A DNA stretch of 64,000 nucleotides from Kutzneria chonburiensis (GCF_028622115.1 NZ_CP097263.1:6572001-6636000); one strand, 5' to 3'. Numbered from the stretch's first letter, positions 44,266 through 53,297 are shown. A program made the numbers and translations. Notes: generated from the sequence alone by a model not told the origin.

Positions 44266-44797
44266 CACCGGCGATGATCAGGTCCAGCCCGGCCTGAAAA
44301 CCCTTGTCCCGCAGGGCCCGCCGCTCCGGATCGGCCGGATGTCCGTCGCGGGCCTGCTCTTCGATGGTGAAGCCGTTCACGTAGGCGAAAACGGTGTCCA
44401 CGGCGACGATCGCGTCGGACTCGGGGATGCCGGCCGCGGTCAGGGTGCCGATGAGCCGGTGCCAGAACAGCTGCGCGGTCTCGTCGGCCGGCACCAGGTA
44501 CGTGGCCATCAGCCGGGCCCCGTCGCGCCGGGTCAGCATGGTCGCCCGAGCGCCGACGGCGGCGTACCGGAGGATGCCGGCCCAGTCGGCCGGCGGCTCC
44601 CCGATCATCTCGTCCGAGGCGGTCAGCCGCGCCACCATGGCGTTGAGCAGCGAGCGCTTGCTGTCGAAGTGCCGGTACAGCGCGCCGGGTTGCACGCCGA
44701 GCTTCTCGGCCAGTTTGCGCGTGGTCAGCGCATCCAGCCCCACCTCGTCCAGCAGCTCGAGCGCCGCCGCCAGCACCTCGTCCCGTCGCGATGTCAC
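44246..44797 (-). CDS. TetR-family regulator (TetR C-terminal class), divergent from a monooxygenase
   Basis: A 183-aa regulator. N-terminal HTH TSRRDEVLAAALELLDEVGLDALTTRKLAEKLGVQPGALYRHFDSKRSLLNAMV is close to TetR proper; the C-terminal part (FWHRLIGTLTAAGIPESDAIVAVDTVFAYVNGFTIEEQAR) is the TetR_C-type effector domain of drug-sensing repressors. GTG 44797 is chosen because the in-frame codons upstream run into the operator. A 32-bp perfect palindrome separates it from the divergent FAD monooxygenase, the same arrangement as TetR/TetX-like pairs. Confidence 0.93.
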   Translation of the reverse strand: MTSRRDEVLAAALELLDEVGLDALTTRKLAEKLGVQPGALYRHFDSKRSLLNAMVARLTASDEMIGEPPADWAGILRYAAVGARATMLTRRDGARLMATYLVPADETAQLFWHRLIGTLTAAGIPESDAIVAVDTVFAYVNGFTIEEQARDGHPADPERRALRDKGFQAGLDLIIAGVTASRN

Positions 44798-44823
44798 GCC
44801 GCACAGCTTGCCATCCCGATCGA

Positions 44824-44855
44824 TGTGAACTAAGTTCACGTGAACTTAGTTCACA
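44824..44855. promoter_or_regulatory. 32-bp perfect palindromic TetR operator
   Basis: Two copies of GTGAACT(A/T)AGTTCAC-type 15-mers (GTGAACTAAGTTCAC then GTGAACTTAGTTCAC) abut to give one perfect 30-bp palindrome, extended to 32 bp by T/A. Each half is itself an inverted repeat, so two dimers could bind. It covers the divergent promoters of the TetR and monooxygenase genes. Confidence 0.93.
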
Positions 44856-44873
44856 CGCTAGGGGAAGCACATC

Positions 44874-45992
44874 ATGAAGGTTGTGATCATCGGCGCCGGA
44901 CTCGGCGGCCTGGCGCTGGCCCAACGCCTGCTCGACAACGGCATTGACGTGCAGGTCTACGAGCGGGACAGCGCCATCGAGGCCCGCTTCCAGGGCTACC
45001 GGATCGGCTTCGGCACCGAGGGGCTCGACGCGCTGTACGGCGCGGTGCGGCCCCGGCTGCACCCGCTGCTGGAGGCGGTGAGCGGCCGGGTCGAGCGCAC
45101 CGGCCGCGCGGTCGACCCGCAGCTGAACGTCCTCGGCGAGCAGGAACGGGACAACGACGAGGGCCGCATGTACGACCGCAACGTGCTGCGGCACCTGCTG
45201 ATCGCCGGCCTCGGCGAGCACCTGCGCTTCGACCTGAAGCTCGACCGCTACGAGGAACTGGCCGACGGCCGCGTCCGGGCGCACTTCGCCGACGGCACAG
45301 CGGTCGACGCCGACGTGCTGGTCGGCGCGGACGGCGCGGGCTCCACGGTTCGCCGGCAACTGTTGCCGCACATCGGCATCCACGACCTCCCGGTGTACGG
45401 CGCGATCGGCCGCACCCCGATCGCCGGCTTCGAGCACCTGATCCCGGGCTGGAGCACGGTGGTCAGCGCCAAGGACGTCCAGTTGATGCTGGGCCGCATG
45501 GTGTTCCAGCGCCCGCCGGTCGAGGCCGCCGCCGAACTGGCCCCGGACGTCACGCTGCCGGACACCCCGAGCTACATCCGCTGGGTGCTGTTGCTTCCCG
45601 GCGCACCGAAAACCCTTGACCTGCAACCGGTCCTGGACCTGATCGAGGACTGGCACCCGGACCTCAATGCGCTGATCGCGCAGGCCGACACGGCCAACAG
45701 CGGCGTCTCGCCGATCAAGGAGGGCGACCCGATCGAGCCCTGGCCGACCCGGGCCGTCACGCTGCTCGGCGACGCCGGCCACCCGGCGCCGCCCGGCGGC
45801 CTCGGCGCCAACCTGGCGATGATCGACGCGGAACTGTTGGCGGACAAGCTGATCGCCATACGTGACGGTCAGCAGCAGAAGCTGGCCGCGTTGGCCGACT
45901 ACGAGCGGACGATGTGCGAGAACGCCGCGGCCGGCCGAGCGGCCGCCGCGCAGGCGTTCCAGAACTTCGCCAAGCTACGCGCCGAAGCCTAA
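44874..45992 (+). CDS. FAD-dependent monooxygenase (PHBH-fold, TetX/RebC-like)
   Basis: A 372-aa flavoprotein. VVIIGAGLGGLALAQRLLDNGI is the FAD-binding GxGxxG fold, YERD ends the strand; DVLVGADGAGSTVRRQL is the DG motif; AVTLLGDAGHPAPPGGLGANLAMIDAELLADKL is the GD motif that also contacts FAD and NADPH. It likely hydroxylates an aromatic or antibiotic. Regulation by the adjacent TetR through the 32-bp palindrome is strongly suggested. Its 3' end overlaps the convergent gene by 18 nt. Confidence 0.93.
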   Translation: MKVVIIGAGLGGLALAQRLLDNGIDVQVYERDSAIEARFQGYRIGFGTEGLDALYGAVRPRLHPLLEAVSGRVERTGRAVDPQLNVLGEQERDNDEGRMYDRNVLRHLLIAGLGEHLRFDLKLDRYEELADGRVRAHFADGTAVDADVLVGADGAGSTVRRQLLPHIGIHDLPVYGAIGRTPIAGFEHLIPGWSTVVSAKDVQLMLGRMVFQRPPVEAAAELAPDVTLPDTPSYIRWVLLLPGAPKTLDLQPVLDLIEDWHPDLNALIAQADTANSGVSPIKEGDPIEPWPTRAVTLLGDAGHPAPPGGLGANLAMIDAELLADKLIAIRDGQQQKLAALADYERTMCENAAAGRAAAAQAFQNFAKLRAEA

Positions 45993-48278
45993 CGGCCACT
46001 CCAGCGACTCGACGCCGGGATAGTCCACTGTGGACATGCTCTCCCGGTCGGCCACCGCCCGCTCCAGCCGGCCGAGCGACTGCTCGGCCACGTCGTCCTC
46101 GACCAGCAGCAGCCGGGTCTTGCTGGCGTAGACCACGCGGAACCTCGTGTCCGGCAGGAAGACCACCCGGTCGACGGCATTGCCGATGCCGTCCACCTTG
46201 CGGCCGTTGACCGACCACACCACGTACTCCACCGGCCCGGGCAGCTCGGCGTCCAGTTTGGACGCCGTGTTGAGGAAAGCCTTCTCCGTGAAGACATCCC
46301 CGATGTCCAGGGTCTCCTTGCCGTAGCACAGCACCGCACCCTCGAACGGCGGCATCCGCCGCAATCCCGAGACCACACAGCGGATCAGCGGCATCAGCGG
46401 CCCCGGCTCGCCGGAGCGCAGCGCCGAGTTGATCATCTCTTCGCTGGTGTGCAGGTACATGTACGCCGCGACGAGGTCGGTGACCACCGCCTCCAGCGTG
46501 GCGTCCTCGGGGGTGCGCAGCCCCGGCTGCGTCGCGATCAGGCGCAGCACCGCGGCTGCGTGCCCCTCGTACTTCTCGCCCAGCGTGTGCCGAACCCAGT
46601 CCCGTTCGGCCTGGGTGCTGCGCAGGTGCCAGATCGGCTCAGGCTCCGGCTCGGGTTCACGCTCGGCCACCGGCTCCGGCGCGCCCAGGTTGACGTCCGG
46701 GTCGACCTCGTCGAACGGTTCATCGTCGTCGAAGTGCTCTTCGATGACTTCTGTGGTCTCGGCCGGTTCCTCACGCGGCACCGCCGACTGCACCAGGTGC
46801 TGGGGCACGATCGCGGTCGGACCGTCGTCGGAGTGCTTGCCGTGCTCGAAGTCGTCGTCCTCATCGAATTCGGGCTCGTCGTCGACCACCGGCGGCATTT
46901 CGACGTCGGTGTCCTCGATGGCCGGCGGCACGGTCTTGGCCGACGCCACCACGGCCAGCGGCCGCGGCGCGGGCGCCGGCACGGCCGGCTTGTCCTCCAC
47001 CAGCTGCGAGGCGTCGCTGAACACGAACCGCACCGCCCGCTGGGTGTCGGGGTCCAGCCGCGAGTACAGGTCCGTCGCGGCGGCGAACAGCTCCGGCGAC
47101 GTGGGCATGCCCGGCACGCCAACGGTGATCCGCGCCCACAGCGGGTCCATCGGCAGCGTCCGGACGGGGCTGTTGGCCGGCGGCTCGGCCGGGTCGCGGA
47201 TCCACAGGCCGCTGTCGACCAGCTCCACCACCGCGCCCTCGGCCAGCTCGTACACGCCGGGGCGCAGCGCGACCAGGCCGCCGACCGGCGGCCTGTGGTC
47301 GATCACGCTGGGCGGCATGGCGTTGGGCGTGGTCCGCGGCCAGTAGCCCAGCTCCGTGGTGAACGGCCGCCAGGACGGCTGGCCCGCCGCGTCGTAGGCG
47401 ACGACGTCGATGCCGTCCGCGCCGAGCACCGGCAGTCCGGAGTAGACGGCGATCCGCTCGCCGACCAGGTCGGCGATGATCTGCCCGATCGGCTCGGCGG
47501 CGTAGGCGGTGCCCAGCGGCGCGACGCCGTACGGGGCGATGCGCACCTTGGTCCTGGCCGGCATCGGCAGTGCCGTCAGCAGCGCCCTGATCTCCTCCGG
47601 CGGCACGGGACGCTCTTCCGGCCCGCCGAGCACGATCGTCAGCACCTCGGGCCGGCACGGCAGCGCGAACACCGGGCGCGCGTGCTCCCGGCTCGGGCCC
47701 TCGGTCACCGACGGCATGGCGTGCATCCACAGCCCGGCCGGGATCGGCTCGGCCACGCCCGCCCGGCCGGAGGCCCACGGCTTGCCCGGGGTCATCGGCT
47801 CCCACTCCGGGGTCGGGAACCGGCTGCCCATCGGGTCCGGCGGGTGGCCCGGCCGGAAGCGGTACCAGCAGCCGGCGCCGTGCGAGTCGATGACGAAGGC
47901 GGAGCCGCCGGGCACCGGCAGCAGCACCCCGTCCGGCGCGACGACCTCGACCTTCAGCTGGTCGGACAGCCACTGCGCGGGCGAGCCCAGGTCCCCGCTG
48001 CCGGCCCTCGACACGGCCAGCCGGATCGGGCCGCGCTTGCGCAGCGCGGCGACCAGGGCGGTCCACACCTCGGGACCGGAGTCGGGCGGGAAGTCGGCCA
48101 CCACGACCGTGCGGTCGGGGTCTCCGGGCAGGGCGTTGGCCAGCACCCGGGCCGCCTTGCTGGCGCCGTTGGGGGAGCACACGACAAGCGCGGATCCCAC
48201 CTGACGGCAGTCGAACTCGATGACCTCGCCCCCCGCATCGGGCCCGTCGCTGATCGGCACACCGTCACACTGCCGCAT
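45975..48278 (-). CDS. Large cytoplasmic protein with ART-like C-terminal domain
   Basis: A 767-aa protein, no signal peptide. The N-terminal 360 residues are a set of alpha/beta modules (ALVVCSPNGASKAARVLANALPG, TKVRIAPYGVAPLGTAY, VALRPGVYELAEGAVVELV). About 445-545 is a Glu/Asp/Pro-rich linker. From 639, LRRMPPFEGAVLCYG, VFTEKAFLNTASKLDAELPG and DRVVFLPDTRFRVV follow the R...STS...ExE order of R-S-E class ADP-ribosyltransferases, but the STS is NTAS and the ExE is lost (VDRVVF), so it looks inactive or altered. Similar proteins occur near actinobacterial secretion and toxin genes; none is adjacent here. Start ATG 48278 lacks a good ribosome site. Confidence 0.68.
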   Translation of the reverse strand: MRQCDGVPISDGPDAGGEVIEFDCRQVGSALVVCSPNGASKAARVLANALPGDPDRTVVVADFPPDSGPEVWTALVAALRKRGPIRLAVSRAGSGDLGSPAQWLSDQLKVEVVAPDGVLLPVPGGSAFVIDSHGAGCWYRFRPGHPPDPMGSRFPTPEWEPMTPGKPWASGRAGVAEPIPAGLWMHAMPSVTEGPSREHARPVFALPCRPEVLTIVLGGPEERPVPPEEIRALLTALPMPARTKVRIAPYGVAPLGTAYAAEPIGQIIADLVGERIAVYSGLPVLGADGIDVVAYDAAGQPSWRPFTTELGYWPRTTPNAMPPSVIDHRPPVGGLVALRPGVYELAEGAVVELVDSGLWIRDPAEPPANSPVRTLPMDPLWARITVGVPGMPTSPELFAAATDLYSRLDPDTQRAVRFVFSDASQLVEDKPAVPAPAPRPLAVVASAKTVPPAIEDTDVEMPPVVDDEPEFDEDDDFEHGKHSDDGPTAIVPQHLVQSAVPREEPAETTEVIEEHFDDDEPFDEVDPDVNLGAPEPVAEREPEPEPEPIWHLRSTQAERDWVRHTLGEKYEGHAAAVLRLIATQPGLRTPEDATLEAVVTDLVAAYMYLHTSEEMINSALRSGEPGPLMPLIRCVVSGLRRMPPFEGAVLCYGKETLDIGDVFTEKAFLNTASKLDAELPGPVEYVVWSVNGRKVDGIGNAVDRVVFLPDTRFRVVYASKTRLLLVEDDVAEQSLGRLERAVADRESMSTVDYPGVESLEWPLGFGA

Positions 48279-48318
48279 CCGAGGGAATCTGGCACCCCAT
48301 TGGGTGGCTTGCGGTACG

Positions 48319-51303
48319 TCACTTCTTGTTCAGGAGGGCAGAAATCGCCGCGGCCTGTGGCGAGTTCAACTCCGTGAGGAGGGTCTGGGCGCTGTGCAGG
48401 TGCTCGTCGCCGAGCTCGTGCTTGCCCAGCCCGTGCAGCGCCTTGCCCAGCTCGGCCACGGCCATCGCGTGCATGTGGGCGTCGCCGATGGCCTGGCCCA
48501 GCTCTTTCGCCCTGGCCGCGGCGGCCGCGGCCTGCTCGGCCCGGCCGTCAGCCAGATAGCCCCTGGACAGCATGACCAGGTTGTGGCCCTCGCCGAAGGT
48601 CTGCTCGATGCCCAGGCACACCGCCAGCGACTCCTCCAACGGGTCGATCGACTCGACCAACCGGCGGAAGCGTTGGTAGACCAGGCCCATCATGAACAGC
48701 GTGCGGGCCAGGCCGGTCTCGTTGCCGAGTTGTTCATGCAGGTCACGGCTGCGTTCGCAGGCGGCCATGGCCTGCTCGAAATCGCCCAGATCGGACTGGG
48801 TACGGCCGATCGTGCCCAGCACGTACGCCTCACGGACCACGTCCCCTCCGTCGTGGGCGACGGCAAGGGCCTGCTCCAGATGGGCCAAGGACTGCTCGGC
48901 GTTGCCCATCCGGAACTCCACGCTGCCCAACAGGTCCATGGCGGTGGCCAGGGCCACCGCGTCGCCGGCCTTCTCGGCGGCGGCGATGGACCGGCTCAGC
49001 TGCTCCTGGGCCGCCGGCAGCTCGAACCGCCGCAGGTGCGCCTCGCCGACCTTGCGACGGCCCCAGGCCTCGACCCGCAGGTCGCCGGTGCGCTCGGCGT
49101 CCCGCACGGCCAGCTCGCCGATCTGCCCGATCTCGCCGAAATGGGTGCCGTTGGCCAGGTACAGCTCGAGGAACGTGATCAGGTCGACGACGTAGTCCGA
49201 CGGCAGGTCCGGGTCGGCGAGGAACTGCCGGGCGGAGGCCAGCAGCGCCGGCTGCTGGTCCTCGAACCACGTGAAGGCCGACTTCAGGTCGGGCAGCTCC
49301 ACGCCGTCCACGAAGGACCGCTGGCAGAAGCGCTGCTTGGACCACGACGGCGCCTGGATCAGCCAGCCGGCCGTGGCCGCGGTGCCCAGGTAGTGGTCGC
49401 CCAGCCGGACCATGGCGTCGATGCGGTCCTGCTTGCTGTCGGTCTGCGCCGCCCGCTGACGGGCGAACAGCCGCAACAGGTCGTGGTACGCGTAGTGCTC
49501 GGGCGCGGGGCTGGCCACCATGTTCAGGTCGACCAGGCGCTCCACCACCGGCTCCGCGCTCGGCTCCGGCTCGCCGACCAGCGCGGCCGCCGCCGGCAGC
49601 GACAGACCGGGCCCGTCGGCCAGCGACATCAGCCGGAAGGTGCGGGCGGACGGGGCGTCGAGCTGCCCGTAGCCCAGGTGAAAGGTGGCCTCGACCTCGA
49701 GGCTCCCCACCCGTAACTCCGACAGCCTGCCCCTTTCTCGTGCGAGCTTGTCGGCCATCGAGCGGACCGTCCACTGCGGCCGGTCGACCAGCTTGGCGGC
49801 GGTGATACGCAACGCCAGCGGCAGCCGTCCGCAGGCGTCCACCACCTCGGCCACGGCTTCCGGCTCCTGGCCGGACCGCTCCGCGCCGATGGTGCGGCTG
49901 AACAGGGTCAGGGCCTCTTCACGGGACATGCCCTCCAGCTCGGCCTGCTCGTCCCACTGCATCTCGGGCAGCCGGCGGCGGCTGGTGACCAGCACGCCGC
50001 ACGTCGCCGAGCCGGGCAACAGGTGCTGGATCTGGGCCGCGTCGGCGGCGTCGTCCAGCACCACCAGGACCCGCCGCTGCGCGAGGACCGAGCGGTACAT
50101 CGCGGCCCGCTCGTCCAGGTCGGCCGGCGTGGAGTTCGGGGAGACGCCGAAGGCCCGCAGGAAGGCGCTGAGCACGTTGAGCGGGTCGGCGGCGTCCGGG
50201 CCGGCGCCCCGCAGGTCCACGTACAGCTGGCCGTCGGGGTAGTGCTGGCGCACCTGGTGCGCGGCGTGCACGGCCAGCGCTGTCTTGCCCACGCCGCCGA
50301 TGCCGGCGACCAGCGCCCGGGGCGGCGCGGTTCGGTGCGTACGAGGCGTCAGCATCGCGACGAGGCGCTTCACGAGCGCGGTGCGGCCCGTGAAGTCGGC
50401 GACGTCGGCCGGGAGCTGGGCGGGCGAGACCGGGGCCGGCAGCGGTTCGTCCATGAAGGGCACGATCGGCCGGCGGCTCGGTTGAGCCGGCGCCGGTGCC
50501 ATCGGCGGTTGCGCCGGCCGTGGTTCGTCCACGGCCAGCAGCCGGTGATGCAGTTCCCGCAGCTCGGAGCCGGGTTCGATGCCCAGCTCGTCGACCATCA
50601 CCCGACGGGTGTCGGTGTAGACCTGGAGCGCGTCGGCCCGGCGGCCGCTGCGTGACAGAGCCTTCATGTGCAGCGCCCGCAAACGTTCGCGGACGGGGTG
50701 GGCGCTGGTCAGCGCGGCCAGCTCGGTGACGGCGGCGGTGTGCCGGCCGAGCGCGACCATCAGCTCGAGGCGCTCCTCCTGGACGCCGAGCACGATCTCG
50801 CTCAGCCGGGCCCGTTCGATCACCGCGCCCGGGCCCGGGATGGACGACAGCGGCTCGCCCCGCCACAGGCCCAGCGCCTTGGCGTACCACTCGACGGCGT
50901 CGCGGGCGTTGCCCTCTTCACGCTGCCGGCGGGCCAGCTCCAACGTCTGCTCGAACTCGCTCAGGTCGTAGCTCGCGCCGCCGACGGCCAGTGAGTAGCC
51001 GTTGCCGACCGAACGCAGCACATTGGCCTGGCCCCGCCGGGGCCGATCCGGCTCCAGCACATTCCTGAGCATCGACACGTGCGTCTGCACGACTCCATGC
51101 ACGCTCGCCGGCGCCGACTCACCCCAGACGGCGTCGACGAGCTCGGAGGCGGTGACCACCTGGTCCGCCCGCAGCAGCAGGGTCGCGAGGACGGCCTTGC
51201 GCTGCGGCGGACCCAGCGTCAGTTCACGGTCGCCACGCCACACCCGGACCGGGCCGAGCAGCGTGAACCGCAGGGGCTCGCTCGTGGTCGAGGTACTCGG
51301 CAC
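48319..51303 (-). CDS. AfsR/SARP-family regulator, copy 3 (divergent subtype)
   Basis: A 994-aa protein. OmpR-like domain (about 10-100; FTLLGPVRVWRGDRELTLGPPQRKAVLATLLL), BTAD (about 110-255, ending AHPVRERLRALHMKALSRSGRRADALQVY), NB-ARC NTPase (GIGGVGKTALAVHAA near 334; VLVVLDDAADAAQI Walker B; LVTSRRRLPEM), and TPRs (about 775-985; ALATAMDLLGSVEFRMGNAEQSL, DFEQAMAACERSRDLHEQLGNETG). It differs in detail from copies 1 and 2. It lies 78 nt from the LuxR paralogue at 51382 on the same strand, so LuxR and SARP probably form one unit. Confidence 0.92.
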   Translation of the reverse strand: MPSTSTTSEPLRFTLLGPVRVWRGDRELTLGPPQRKAVLATLLLRADQVVTASELVDAVWGESAPASVHGVVQTHVSMLRNVLEPDRPRRGQANVLRSVGNGYSLAVGGASYDLSEFEQTLELARRQREEGNARDAVEWYAKALGLWRGEPLSSIPGPGAVIERARLSEIVLGVQEERLELMVALGRHTAAVTELAALTSAHPVRERLRALHMKALSRSGRRADALQVYTDTRRVMVDELGIEPGSELRELHHRLLAVDEPRPAQPPMAPAPAQPSRRPIVPFMDEPLPAPVSPAQLPADVADFTGRTALVKRLVAMLTPRTHRTAPPRALVAGIGGVGKTALAVHAAHQVRQHYPDGQLYVDLRGAGPDAADPLNVLSAFLRAFGVSPNSTPADLDERAAMYRSVLAQRRVLVVLDDAADAAQIQHLLPGSATCGVLVTSRRRLPEMQWDEQAELEGMSREEALTLFSRTIGAERSGQEPEAVAEVVDACGRLPLALRITAAKLVDRPQWTVRSMADKLARERGRLSELRVGSLEVEATFHLGYGQLDAPSARTFRLMSLADGPGLSLPAAAALVGEPEPSAEPVVERLVDLNMVASPAPEHYAYHDLLRLFARQRAAQTDSKQDRIDAMVRLGDHYLGTAATAGWLIQAPSWSKQRFCQRSFVDGVELPDLKSAFTWFEDQQPALLASARQFLADPDLPSDYVVDLITFLELYLANGTHFGEIGQIGELAVRDAERTGDLRVEAWGRRKVGEAHLRRFELPAAQEQLSRSIAAAEKAGDAVALATAMDLLGSVEFRMGNAEQSLAHLEQALAVAHDGGDVVREAYVLGTIGRTQSDLGDFEQAMAACERSRDLHEQLGNETGLARTLFMMGLVYQRFRRLVESIDPLEESLAVCLGIEQTFGEGHNLVMLSRGYLADGRAEQAAAAAARAKELGQAIGDAHMHAMAVAELGKALHGLGKHELGDEHLHSAQTLLTELNSPQAAAISALLNKK

Positions 51304-51381
51304 GCAAGCGATTGTGGCCGCCTGACACCCCCATGGCCAAACATCGTGATCAGGTGACCACCGATCGGCCCAAAACGGGGC

Positions 51382-52005
51382 CTAGATAACTCCTGCTCGC
51401 AAGGCGTAGGCGACCGCGTGCGGACGGTTGCGCAGCCCCAGCCGGCTCATCACCGCATACACGACATTCTTCACGGTGCGCTCCGAATAGGACAGCTTCT
51501 CCGCGATCTCCGCGGTGTCCCAGCCCTCGGCCATCAGCCGCAGCACGTCGACCTCGCGCGGGGCCAGCCCCGACGTGGTCAGGCCGCGCGGGCCGAGCAC
51601 GTCCCGCTGCAACCGCTCCACCTGGGACAGCAGCTCGCCCAGCAGGTCGGGCGGCAGGTCGCCGCGGCCCCTCGCCGCGGCGACCACCGCACCGGCCAAG
51701 CGGTCGCCGGTCGCGTCCGCCCTGGGCAGCACACTCACCACCCGGCACTCCACAGCGGCGAGCAGGTCGGCCTGGCGCAGCTCGTTGGTCACCAGCACGC
51801 AGCGGGCCGACGAGTTCTCGGTGAACCGGCGCAGCGCCGACATGACCTCCGAGGTCACCACGTCGGCACACACCACGAGCACGGCCGCCTCGCCGAACTG
51901 GCGCTCCCCCACCAGCTGGAATTCCGGACGTGCGCGCAGGTGGCTGGCCACTCCCGCCAGGGTGATCGGGTCTCCCGCGTGAACCCCTACCCGAACTCGC
52001 TCCAC
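51382..52005 (-). CDS. LuxR/NarL-type regulator with degenerate receiver, copy B
   Basis: A 207-aa paralogue of the protein at 33695, of identical length. HTH: LAPREVDVLRLMAEGWDTAEIAEKLSYSERTVKNVVYAVMSRLGLRNRPHAVAYALRAGVI, differing from copy A at only a few places. N-terminal: VGVHAGDPITLAGVASHLRARPEFQLVGERQFGEAAVLVVCADVV, as in copy A. GTG 52005 is the start because GGAGGAG lies 5 nt upstream; the in-frame codons before it are excluded. Directly upstream of the copy-3 SARP. Confidence 0.9.
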   Translation of the reverse strand: MERVRVGVHAGDPITLAGVASHLRARPEFQLVGERQFGEAAVLVVCADVVTSEVMSALRRFTENSSARCVLVTNELRQADLLAAVECRVVSVLPRADATGDRLAGAVVAAARGRGDLPPDLLGELLSQVERLQRDVLGPRGLTTSGLAPREVDVLRLMAEGWDTAEIAEKLSYSERTVKNVVYAVMSRLGLRNRPHAVAYALRAGVI

Positions 52006-52330
52006 CGTTGCTCCTCCTATGGGATGACCCCCGTGATCCCTCCTGTAGCTGAGTGTGTCGGGCCCCACTTCTCGAACTCTTCACGGTGACTCCATGCCGT
52101 GAAGTGCTGCCCGATGCCCCCTTGTCAGGGGGCCAATCAGCGTGTACCGGCGGGACGGAGACATACATCGAAGTCCGACAGAAACATCCCAAGATATGAA
52201 CCGGGGTTACAGCGGCCGCGGTGGCGAAAACCGGGCGAGCCGCCGGTCAGGGGCCCTGACCAGGTGGCGTAACACCGGGGAAACCTGGGCGAAATCGGGC
52301 CGAAATGGCTGCTCCGGACCGTTCGGCGTC
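52006..52330. promoter_or_regulatory. Divergent intergenic region (LuxR copy B / GntR), with inverted repeats
   Basis: This 325-nt gap has no gene. It contains TTCACGG-N10-CCGTGAA (52080-52103), a possible LuxR or SARP operator, and a small hairpin CCCCCT-TGTC-AGGGGG (52117-52132). The right half is the GntR promoter region. No -10/-35 pair is convincing by eye. Confidence 0.45.
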
Positions 52331-53056
52331 ATGGACCCGCAACCGCGACGGCCCCGGGCGGACCGGGCGAGGCAGATCGCCGACGCGCTGCGCCGGCAGG
52401 TGCTCGACGGCGACTTCACGGATGGCGTGCTGCCGGACGAGCGACTTCTCGGCCGTGAGTTCGGCGCCACCCGCAACGCCGTGCGGGAGGCGCTGGAGCT
52501 GCTGCGGGCCGACGGGCTCATCGAGCGGTCGCCGGGCATCGGCACGGTGGTCGTGGCCCGGAAGTACCCGCACGGGCTGAACCGGCTGATGGGGCTGGCC
52601 GAGACGCTGCACGAGCACGGCGTGGTCAGCAACGAGGTGCGGACGTCCGGCATGGTCGCGGCGACCGGGGTGCTGGCCGAGCGCCTTCTCGTCCGGCCCG
52701 GCGACCCGATCGTCTGCATCGAGCGGCTGCGCCGGCTGAACGGCCTGCCGCTGTCGCTGGACCTGACCTACCTGCCGGCCGACGTCGGCGAGCCGCTGCT
52801 GGCCGACGACCTCGTCAACAACGACGTCTTCAAGCTGCTGGAGCGGATCTGCGGGCAGCCGCTCGGGCGGGCCGAGGTCGGCATGGAGGCGGTCAACGCC
52901 GACCCGCACGTGGCCGCGGTGCTCGACCTGCCGCGCGGCGGGGCGCTGCTGCTCGTGGAGCGCCTGACCCACCTGGCCGACGGCCGGCCGGTCGACCTGG
53001 AGTTCATCCGGTTCCGCGGGGACCGGCTCACCATGCGCGCCGTTCTGGACCGATAG
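52331..53056 (+). CDS. GntR-family regulator with UTRA domain
   Basis: A 241-aa regulator. Winged helix at 15-75 (QIADALRRQVLDGDFTDGVLPDERLLGREFGATRNAVREALELLRADGLIERSPGIGTVV), then a UTRA effector domain (LLVRPGDPIVCIERLRRLNGLPLSLDLTYLPADVG, LLLVERLTHLADGRPVDLEFIRFRGDRLTMRAVL), the HutC type that binds small acids or sugars. It is 13 nt before the ferredoxin gene and heads the six-gene operon, so it probably senses the substrate of that operon. ATG 52331 is chosen because the upstream frame is non-coding. Confidence 0.93.
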   Translation: MDPQPRRPRADRARQIADALRRQVLDGDFTDGVLPDERLLGREFGATRNAVREALELLRADGLIERSPGIGTVVVARKYPHGLNRLMGLAETLHEHGVVSNEVRTSGMVAATGVLAERLLVRPGDPIVCIERLRRLNGLPLSLDLTYLPADVGEPLLADDLVNNDVFKLLERICGQPLGRAEVGMEAVNADPHVAAVLDLPRGGALLLVERLTHLADGRPVDLEFIRFRGDRLTMRAVLDR

Positions 53057-53069
53057 AGGGGCTGTTCCG

Positions 53070-53297
53070 ATGGCTTTGGTGCCCAACCGGGCTGATGTCC
53101 CGGTCGTGATCGATGAGTCACTGTGCGTCAAGGGTTGCCGACTCTGCGTGGACGTCTGCCCGCTGGACTCCCTCGCGATCAACCCGGAGACCGACGTGGC
53201 CTACATGCACGTGGACGAGTGCTGGTACTGCGGGCCCTGCGCCGCGCGCTGCCCGACCGGCGCGGTCACCGTCAACATGCCCTTCCTGATCCGATGA
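53070..53297 (+). CDS. Two-cluster 4Fe-4S ferredoxin (AprB-like partner)
   Basis: A 75-aa protein with two cluster motifs: SLCVKGCRLCVDVCPLDSL and ECWYCGPCAARCPTGAV, eight Cys in all. Its length and spacing match the small electron-transfer subunits that pair with AprA- or FrdA-like flavoproteins. The stop overlaps the ABC binding-protein ATG (ATGA). Electrons probably go to or from the flavoprotein at 56090. Confidence 0.93.
   Translation: MALVPNRADVPVVIDESLCVKGCRLCVDVCPLDSLAINPETDVAYMHVDECWYCGPCAARCPTGAVTVNMPFLIR

Noticed and set aside
29921-52068. A secondary-metabolite gene cluster around the three SARPs
   Set aside because: There are no PKS, NRPS, terpene or RiPP genes in the window; the regulators could act at a distance.
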